From an uncultured Ignavibacteriota bacterium (GTDB lineage Bacteria; Bacteroidota; Ignavibacteria; UBA10030; UBA8401), in contig CAIVNT010000185.1 of NCBI GenBank assembly GCA_903907305.1, positions 1 through 6,654 of the forward strand: 6,654 nucleotides of DNA, given 5' to 3'. Under the pieces are notes generated by a model. The model was not told the DNA's origin and made no database searches. It worked only from the letters and a program-made list of their open reading frames with translations. A program made the translations under genes and the position numbers. Positions 1 through 4,777 of the stretch are shown here, one piece after another (within the stretch, counting starts at the first letter, position 1; each line of letters opens with the position of its first letter).

Positions 1-63
1 AACATACTCAAAACCAAAAGAAAGTATGCAGTGTGTTTTAAATTGAAGCCGGGATTCATCATG

Positions 64-1332
64 CTACTGATTCCAATAATTGACTGTGTTTATTTCGCGC
101 TGAATGTCAGCATCCACGGATATTTTATTCTTCCGCAGTTCGATATAATTCTTCAGGATCGTCAGATACTCCACCATAGAGAGTTGGCCGTGCTGCAGTT
201 CCTTCTCACTCATGTCGATTACCTGTCCGTAATTAATGAGCTGATGAGCAACCTTCTCTGAATTTTTCCGGAGATTCTCCAGACGATCGAGTGAATTCTT
301 CCGCTGATTGGAGAGCTGGATGCCGAAGTTTATTTTATAATTGCGGACGGTCTCTATAGAGAGCTGTTGCTGTTGTTCGGTGATGGACCGCTGACCGCCG
401 TCATACAGCGGAAGAGAAAAATTGATGCCGGCACTCACGCCGAATTTCCTCTGGATATTGTCGATCTCAACGGCATTGATGCCGGTGTTCACAAATACGG
501 AGACCTGCGGCTCATATTTTGTTTCAAGGATCTGCTGCTGATTGTTCAGTGCAAGAGAATCCAGATCGAACTTGCGGAGATAGTCCGAATACGTCACATT
601 TTGATTCACCGAGAGTGCAACAGAATCGAGTGAGACGATCGCCGTAACGCTGATGCCGCAGATCGTACAGAGTTGGGTCAAATCGGTGCGAAAACGGAGA
701 TACGAATCGTTTGCCGCGATATTCTGATTCTCGTATTCAATGGAAAGAAGGAGGAAAAGTGACTGTTTTACCGTTCCGCTTTCCGCCAACCGCTTGATGA
801 TGGCCAACTGTTCGTTCAGAGTGAGTGCTGTTTCGCGGTCCAACTCATACAATTTTAATGATTGATATGCCTGAAGGTACTGCTCCGTTACTTGTTTGAT
901 GAGTTCACGTTTCGCCAGATCGAAATTATTCTGTGCGGATCGTTCGAGAATAGACTGCTGATCTTTCAAACTGCCGGACAGAGCGCCGTTGAAGATATTC
1001 TTTTCCAGATTGAGTTGCGCCGAATAGAATCCGCCGTTGCTCAGTCCGACATCATAGCCGATTGCTTTCGGATCGGGATTGACGGAGATGAGTTTTCCGT
1101 TATTGTTGAAGTACGGCGCAAAAACAAATCCGGCGGAAAGATACATGAGCGGAAGATCGTTCTGCGAATGGATCAGCTCCAACTGGAGGTTTGAGAGGGC
1201 GATCTGGTTGGAATATTCCTTCAGTTGCGGACTGTTCTGCTCCGCTGTTCGTATGAAATAATCGACGGAGTTCTGAGCATAGGCGGCCGTGCAAAGAATA
1301 ACGATGAAAAAGATACGTTGTAATGTGGTCAT
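64..1332 (-). CDS. TolC-like outer membrane efflux protein
   Basis: Complete 422-residue protein, the usual TolC/OEP size. Family members form trimeric outer-membrane channels with a periplasmic alpha-helical barrel and carry substrates out for RND or ABC pumps via a periplasmic adaptor. Residues 1-19 form a signal peptide with an AYA cleavage site before Gln20. Two halves are visible: helices rich in Leu, Gln and Glu at about 22-60, 120-220 and 315-415, and strand-like stretches near 62-115 and 270-310. The second half has the family-typical segment SLPLYDGGQRS (306-316), and the end (GQLSMVEYL, then INTVNYW) is typical of the family. The ATG at 1332 gives the signal peptide directly; no strong Shine-Dalgarno precedes it. 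It lies 63 bp downstream of the kinase gene on the same strand, so it is probably the third gene of the operon or driven by its own promoter in that gap. Substrate unknown. CTIC at 222-225 is an odd CxxC for this family. Family assignment is firm; no closer identity can be given. Confidence 0.92.
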   Translation of the reverse strand: MTTLQRIFFIVILCTAAYAQNSVDYFIRTAEQNSPQLKEYSNQIALSNLQLELIHSQNDLPLMYLSAGFVFAPYFNNNGKLISVNPDPKAIGYDVGLSNGGFYSAQLNLEKNIFNGALSGSLKDQQSILERSAQNNFDLAKRELIKQVTEQYLQAYQSLKLYELDRETALTLNEQLAIIKRLAESGTVKQSLFLLLSIEYENQNIAANDSYLRFRTDLTQLCTICGISVTAIVSLDSVALSVNQNVTYSDYLRKFDLDSLALNNQQQILETKYEPQVSVFVNTGINAVEIDNIQRKFGVSAGINFSLPLYDGGQRSITEQQQQLSIETVRNYKINFGIQLSNQRKNSLDRLENLRKNSEKVAHQLINYGQVIDMSEKELQHGQLSMVEYLTILKNYIELRKNKISVDADIQREINTVNYWNQ

Positions 1333-1350
1333 GATTGTTTCTGTGAGCAG

Positions 1351-1370
1351 ATTGTCGGAGGAAAAATACC
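1351..1370. repeat. 20-nt element shared with the divergent promoter region (copy 1)
   Basis: ATTGTCGGAGGAAAAATACC matches ATTAGCGGAGGAAAAATATC (3467-3486) at 17 of 20 positions, including an unbroken 13-mer CGGAGGAAAAATA (1356-1368). This copy lies in the 63-bp gap upstream of the channel gene; the other lies just upstream of the propeller gene. On the minus strand it starts TATTTTTC, one base off the TAnnTTTG promoter element, so it could be part of a channel-gene promoter or a shared regulator site. Confidence 0.35.
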
Positions 1371-1374
1371 GAAG

Positions 1375-1435
1375 AATTCTGTGAAAAAACTGAAGTTATG
1401 TTCCGGAGTCCATAGTGACTACAATTCTGTGAAAA
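1375..1435. repeat. Direct 13-bp repeats around the kinase stop codon
   Basis: AATTCTGTGAAAA occurs at 1375-1387 and again at 1423-1435, 48 bp apart. The first copy is in the gap before the channel gene; the second encodes residues near the C-terminus of the kinase (FHRI). A shorter form, TTCTGTGA, occurs at 1339-1346, close to the channel start codon. On the minus strand the motif reads TTTTCACAGAATT. Spaced direct repeats upstream of an efflux gene are a usual arrangement for OmpR-type regulators, but no binding is shown here. Confidence 0.35.
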
Positions 1436-2661
1436 CCATCATTATATGAGTATGAAAGAATAAAATGATAGAGCAGGCAGATCTCTTTTACAATGGATAA
1501 TCCCAGTCCGGTGGAATCAGCGGAAGGACTTTCCTTATGAAAGCGTTCAAATAGTTTCTCTGTTGTGTCTGCGGGTTGCGGTCCGGTATTTTCCACAGAA
1601 AAGATCCCATTTGCAAGCCGGACGTTTACAATTCCCCGTTCGTTATTATGTTTGACCGCATTCGAAAGAAGATTCTTGATGACGATATTGATGAGGACCG
1701 GGTGTGCGATAATGGGCGACTGATCTAGAATAGAGTAAGAGATGGTGATATTTTTGAACTCCGCAATCGTTGAGAATGTCTCCAGTTCACGCCGGAGTTC
1801 GGCGGCGATATCGATCGTTTGCGTCTCAGCAAATCCGTCGGACTCGATCCGCGAAAGCAGAAGAAGCGCTTTGTTCAACTGTGTCAGTTTGTTGATGTTC
1901 TGGTAGATGGATTCAATGGACTGCTTTTGTTCTTCATCCAGATTCTCTTTTTGGATCAACAGATCAAGCTTGGAACGAATGATAGCGAGTGGTGTCTGCA
2001 GTTCGTGTGAAGCATTTTCAGAGAACTCTTTCAGTGCTGTGTATTCCCTTCCTGCCCTCGCCGTCAATTCGGTGACGATGCTGTTCAATTCGTTGAACTC
2101 TTCGATCGGCGTCCGTTCGAACGGCACTGCGTGCAAATTCCGCAGTGAAAATGTCTGCAACTGTGAAAGAGTTCTGTAGAAAGGAGCAAGGAGAGTCCGT
2201 GTCGTTCTTTTTGTGATGAAGAACAGTGCGGTCAGAAGCAGTAATGATGAAATACCGAAGACAGCGATGAACGCCGTGAAGAGATCCTCCTGCTCGATCA
2301 ATGATGAGCGGATGATGACCATATACGACGTGTTGCCGGATTCGACAAAGGAAACATATTCCCGGAAGTTCTCATATTCTTTTTCGACGGGATTATAGAT
2401 GGATGTATCTTTCAATATATCGCTGCCCCGGGGAGGGAGGACCGGTATCTGCTTGATCTCTACAAAAGGAAATATCATTACCGGATCGCCAGTATAATTG
2501 CGCATCATCCGTTCTTTATTGTTCACCAACTGTTCGTCGATATTACTTTTCAGGATAACGGTGACAAGGAAAAAAATGACACCGGTAAAGAGGATCAGCG
2601 CGATGACTGTTGTGATGATATATGTTCTGGTGATGGAGCGAAGTAATTTCATCGTGGTCAT
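1396..2661 (-). CDS. Two-component sensor histidine kinase
   Basis: Complete 421-residue inner-membrane kinase that should autophosphorylate in response to an envelope signal and pass the phosphate to the adjacent response regulator. TM1 is at about 14-37, a periplasmic domain of about 90 residues at 38-126, and TM2 at about 127-150. A linker (151-210) follows, in which I cannot recognise a clear HAMP domain. The dimerisation/phosphoacceptor helix carries SHELQTPL with His219. The ATPase domain has an N box (NLLSNAVKHN, 330-339, key Asn334), a G1 position reading ENTGP (357-361) rather than DxGxG, an F box (LFERF, 370-374) and a G2 box (TGLGLS, 384-389). Asn replacing the G1 Asp occurs in many Bacteroidota kinases, so the protein is probably active. 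The ATG at 2661 overlaps the regulator's TGA (ATGA), which favours this start and translational coupling over a second ATG three codons on (2652). The ligand cannot be read from the sensor domain; the neighbouring efflux channel makes a drug, metal or envelope-stress signal plausible. Confidence 0.95.
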   Translation of the reverse strand: MTTMKLLRSITRTYIITTVIALILFTGVIFFLVTVILKSNIDEQLVNNKERMMRNYTGDPVMIFPFVEIKQIPVLPPRGSDILKDTSIYNPVEKEYENFREYVSFVESGNTSYMVIIRSSLIEQEDLFTAFIAVFGISSLLLLTALFFITKRTTRTLLAPFYRTLSQLQTFSLRNLHAVPFERTPIEEFNELNSIVTELTARAGREYTALKEFSENASHELQTPLAIIRSKLDLLIQKENLDEEQKQSIESIYQNINKLTQLNKALLLLSRIESDGFAETQTIDIAAELRRELETFSTIAEFKNITISYSILDQSPIIAHPVLINIVIKNLLSNAVKHNNERGIVNVRLANGIFSVENTGPQPADTTEKLFERFHKESPSADSTGLGLSIVKEICLLYHFILSYSYNDGFHRIVVTMDSGT

Positions 2662-3335
2662 TGTATCGTGAACTTATATCCCGTGCCGTAGATCGATCTG
2701 ATGTAATCGGGACACTGTTGTGCGATCAATTTTTTTCTCAGATTCTTGATGTGTGTATACACAAAGTCCAGATTGTCGAACGTATTGGAGTCGTCCCCCC
2801 AGATATGCTCCAGGATCCCCTCTTTGGTGATCACCCGTTCTTTGTTGGTCACCAGATAGAGTAAAATATCGAATTCTTTTTTTGTCAGGATCACTTCATT
2901 ATTATGGACGAACACCTGATGTTTTTCTGTATCGATCCGTAATTCATTCAGAGTGATGGAGGAGCTGCCCGAATAAAATCTACGCCGTAAAACTGATTTT
3001 ATTCTGGAGTTCAGTTCGGCAAGATGGAACGGTTTGGTCAGATAATCATCCGCTCCGAGATCGAGTCCTTTCAGTTTGTCATCCAGCGAATTCTTTGCGG
3101 AGATGATGATCACTCCGGCGTTCTGCTGTACTTTTTTCAGATGACGGATCAGATCGAGACCGCTTCCTCCGGGAAGAGTGATATCCACGACGAAACAATC
3201 ATATTCGTTCAAGTTGATCTTGTTGAGCGCATCGGTGAACCGGGACGAACTATCACAGATGTACCCGTCCCCCCTGATATATTCCATCATGGAGCGGAGC
3301 AGTTCTTGTTCATCTTCTATGATCAGCAGTTTCAT
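2658..3335 (-). CDS. OmpR/PhoB-family response regulator
   Basis: Cytoplasmic DNA-binding response regulator, 225 residues from the chosen ATG, the normal length of the family. The receiver domain (about 1-118) has the acidic pair Glu7-Asp8, the phosphoacceptor Asp51 in VVDITLPGGSG, Ser79 at the switch Thr/Ser position, and Lys101 in TKPF. A winged-helix DNA-binding domain fills about 128-225, with TKKEFDILLYL, the recognition region THIKNLRKKL (194-203) and the wing YGTGYKF (216-222). The THIKNLRKKL form is common in Bacteroidota regulators. The frame extends upstream to a TTG at 3374, but that adds 13 residues ahead of the beta-1 strand (MKLLIIEDE), where receivers normally begin; the ATG at 3335 is therefore preferred. 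It is the first gene of the minus-strand operon and overlaps the kinase by 4 bp. Likely targets are its own divergent promoter region and the efflux gene, which is inference. Confidence 0.95.
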   Translation of the reverse strand: MKLLIIEDEQELLRSMMEYIRGDGYICDSSSRFTDALNKINLNEYDCFVVDITLPGGSGLDLIRHLKKVQQNAGVIIISAKNSLDDKLKGLDLGADDYLTKPFHLAELNSRIKSVLRRRFYSGSSSITLNELRIDTEKHQVFVHNNEVILTKKEFDILLYLVTNKERVITKEGILEHIWGDDSNTFDNLDFVYTHIKNLRKKLIAQQCPDYIRSIYGTGYKFTIQ

Positions 3336-3390
3336 TGTTCCGATATTTGGTGGAGTGCTGAAGTAAGGTATCAATGATTTTCCCGAGGGA

Positions 3391-3421
3391 CAAGTATATT
3401 GGCCGATAAATGTTGACCAAA
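3391..3421 (-). promoter_or_regulatory. Candidate Bacteroidota-type promoter of the regulator-kinase operon
   Basis: On the minus strand, TTTG (complement of 3418-3421) lies 19 bp upstream of TATACTTG (complement of 3391-3398). This fits the Bacteroidota primary sigma factor pattern, -33 TTTG and -7 TAnnTTTG, with one mismatch. TATACT also matches five of six bases of the classical -10 box. Transcription would start near 3385, giving a leader of about 50 nt before the ATG at 3335. It was found by eye only. Confidence 0.55.
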
Positions 3422-3440
3422 GGTATGGAAAGAATCGGCA

Positions 3441-3469
3441 TTGATTCCCGTGCTTCCGGTCTCTACATT
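3441..3469 (+). promoter_or_regulatory. Candidate promoter of the beta-propeller gene
   Basis: TTGATT (3441-3446) and TACATT (3464-3469) are separated by exactly 17 bp, each matching four of six sigma-70-type consensus bases. The same site can be read in Bacteroidota style as ATTG-N20-TACATTAG. The predicted start near 3476 leaves a leader of about 23 nt before the ATG at 3499. It lies about 45 bp from the opposing promoter, so one bound regulator could affect both. Confidence 0.45.
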
Positions 3470-3486
3470 AGCGGAGGAAAAATATC
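3467..3486. repeat. 20-nt element shared with the gap before the channel gene (copy 2)
   Basis: This second copy overlaps the end of the predicted -10 box and the predicted transcription start of the propeller gene, and lies 132 bp upstream of the regulator's start codon. A protein bound here would be placed to block propeller transcription. Its function is inferred only from the repetition and the position. Confidence 0.35.
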
Positions 3487-3487
3487 A

Positions 3488-3493
3488 GAAAGG
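3488..3493 (+). promoter_or_regulatory. Ribosome binding site of the beta-propeller gene
   Basis: GAAAGG lies 5 nt before the ATG at 3499 and supports that start. A stronger GGAGG at 3473-3477 is 21 nt from the ATG, too distant to serve as the ribosome binding site, and falls near the predicted transcription start. Confidence 0.5.
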
Positions 3494-3498
3494 TATTT

Positions 3499-4548
3499 AT
3501 GAAAAATCTGTTTCATACAATCTGTTCAATAACAGTTTCGTTTGTCCTGTTTCTTCTGCTGACAAGTCACATCGGATCCGCGCAGCAAACCTCCGGAGGA
3601 TATCATCTTATTAAAAAGATCCAGCTCGGCGGTGAAGGGGGATGGGATTATGTGTTTTTAGAGAATCAGTCCCGTCGTCTGTTCATTTCACGTTCATCGC
3701 ATGTCATGGTGCTGAATATCGATTCCGGTACTGTCGTCGGTGATATTCCCAATACGAACGGCGTTCACGGTATTGCCATTGCTTCGGAACTGGGGCGAGG
3801 ATTCACCAGCAACGGCAGGGATTCATCCGTAACGATCTTTGATGTGAAGACGTTGAATACGATCGCCCAGGTGAAAGTGGAAAAGAATCCCGATGCGATC
3901 ATTTACGATCCGGTAACGCAGCGTGTGTTCGCATTCAACCGTGGGAGTTCATCCGTTTCCGTCATCGAAGCGCCGGACGGAAAGATCGCCGGCACGATCG
4001 CGCTCGGCGGGCATCCGGAATTCTCGGTTTCGGACGGAAAAGGGATGATGTATGTGAATCTCGACGATAAAAGCGAAGTAGTCGTTTTCGATTCACGCAT
4101 TCTCACAGTGAAAGCGCGTTATCCGCTCGCTCCCGGAGAAGAGCCTTCCGGTATGGCGATCGACCGTGAACACAGGCGACTCTTCGTCGTCTGCGGAAAC
4201 AAGACGATGATCGTAATGAACGCGGATAACGGAACAATCGTCTCAACCATTCCTATCGGCGATGGTGTGGATGCAGCCGGATTCGATCCCGGTACGCAGA
4301 CTGCGTTCAGCTCCAACGGAGAAGGAACATTGACGGTCGTTCAGGAAGTCACTTCCGATTCCTGCCGCGTGATAGAAAATGTTACCACACAAAAAGGGGC
4401 ACGGACGATGACGCTTGATACGAAGACGCATCATATCTTCCTGCCTACCGCCGAATTCGGTCCGCCCCCCGCACCGACACCGGACCGTCCTCGTCCCAGA
4501 CCGAGCATTGTTCCCGGAAGTTTTGTGATCCTCGAGTTCGGGAAATAG
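3499..4548 (+). CDS. Secreted YVTN/YncE-like beta-propeller protein
   Basis: Complete 349-residue exported protein. Residues 1-28 form a signal peptide (long hydrophobic core, cleavage GSA before Gln29). The rest is a beta-propeller of repeated blades of about 40 residues, each with a pattern of the type 'R-L-F-V ... V-x-V-[IF]-D ... G-x-[IV]-x-x-x-I-P-[IL]-G', for example RRLFISRSSHVMVLNID (59-75), SVTIFDVKTL (110-119), SVSVIEAPDGKIAGTIALGG (152-171) and GTIVSTIPIGDG (245-256). Conserved landmarks of this subfamily include GGEGGWDY (44-51), GVHGIA (88-93), GRGFTSNGRD (99-108), HPEFSVSDGKG (172-182) and FSSNGEGTLTVV (270-281). A proline-rich stretch (322-335, PPPAPTPDRPRPRP) precedes the last strand SFVILEF. 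I see no catalytic motif; such propellers usually bind ligands or proteins, and some relatives bind DNA or are iron-regulated (E. coli YncE). It is divergent from the two-component operon and upstream of a TonB-dependent-like receptor, so it probably acts in the periplasm or at the surface. Exact role unknown. Confidence 0.9.
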   Translation: MKNLFHTICSITVSFVLFLLLTSHIGSAQQTSGGYHLIKKIQLGGEGGWDYVFLENQSRRLFISRSSHVMVLNIDSGTVVGDIPNTNGVHGIAIASELGRGFTSNGRDSSVTIFDVKTLNTIAQVKVEKNPDAIIYDPVTQRVFAFNRGSSSVSVIEAPDGKIAGTIALGGHPEFSVSDGKGMMYVNLDDKSEVVVFDSRILTVKARYPLAPGEEPSGMAIDREHRRLFVVCGNKTMIVMNADNGTIVSTIPIGDGVDAAGFDPGTQTAFSSNGEGTLTVVQEVTSDSCRVIENVTTQKGARTMTLDTKTHHIFLPTAEFGPPPAPTPDRPRPRPSIVPGSFVILEFGK

Positions 4549-4570
4549 ATCAGAAAGAGAATGGAATATC

Positions 4571-4623
4571 CATTGTCCGCACTGACGCCGAAGATATACT
4601 ACACGGAGTTTGTGCGGACAATG
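4571..4623. repeat. Perfect 12-bp inverted repeat after the propeller gene
   Basis: CATTGTCCGCAC (4571-4582) and GTGCGGACAATG (4612-4623) are exact reverse complements separated by 29 nt. The left arm begins 22 nt after the propeller stop codon. As RNA it would form a stable stem, possibly extended by an inner CCG/CGG pairing, so it may end or stabilise the propeller transcript. No run of T follows the right arm, so it is not a classical intrinsic terminator. The core GTCCGCAC also recurs at 4742-4749, which suits a paired protein-binding site equally well. Confidence 0.7.
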
Positions 4624-4717
4624 TTCGTTCAGCTCATTTCATCGAATCGACAGTTCACTTCCGCCGCATTGTGTGTTTTTCCTGACGAAACTTCAAATTG
4701 TCTTTAGAATTGCACCG

Positions 4718-4725
4718 TATGTTAG
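4718..4725 (+). promoter_or_regulatory. Weak candidate -10/-7 element of the receptor gene
   Basis: TATGTTAG resembles the TAnnTTTG -7 element (one mismatch) and parallels TACATTAG at the propeller promoter. The upstream partner is poor: ATTG at 4697-4700 is only 17 bp away, and no good -35 hexamer sits at the usual distance. A start near 4732 would give a leader of about 46 nt. The 229-bp gap needs a promoter if the inverted repeat stops upstream transcription, but this site is only a guess. Confidence 0.22.
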
Positions 4726-4769
4726 AGATTCCCAATATCTCGTCCGCACGATACGACCGCAATAATTGC

Positions 4770-4774
4770 AGAGG
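4770..4774 (+). promoter_or_regulatory. Ribosome binding site of the receptor gene
   Basis: AGAGG lies 3 nt before the ATG at 4778, closer than usual but consistent with use of that start. This ATG gives a signal peptide at once, and no other ATG nearby would. Confidence 0.4.
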
Positions 4775-4777
4775 TCA

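Noticed and set aside
3..28. CATACT / AGTATG inverted repeat left of the channel gene as a terminator
   Set aside because: The stem is only 6 bp, AT-rich, with a 14-nt loop and no clean T-tract in the minus direction; too weak to call.
367..633. Plus-strand open frames inside the channel gene (also 862-1194)
   Set aside because: They are antisense shadows of a well-supported gene, with no start signals or recognisable domains.
3336..3374. N-terminal extension of the response regulator from a TTG codon at 3374
   Set aside because: It would add 13 residues ahead of the first receiver strand, without family support; the ATG at 3335 fits the usual N-terminus.
3370..3445. ATCAATG / CATTGAT 7-bp inverted repeat in the divergent promoter region
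   Set aside because: Short arms 62 bp apart are readily expected by chance in AT-rich sequence.
3484..4557. ATCAGAAAG just before the propeller gene and again just after its stop codon, as flanking repeats of a mobile unit
   Set aside because: Dozens of 9-mer matches are expected by chance in a window this size, and there is no transposase or terminal inverted repeat.
4725..4741. GAGAT / ATCTC hairpin upstream of the receptor gene
   Set aside because: A 5-bp stem with a 7-nt loop is too weak to support a regulatory call.
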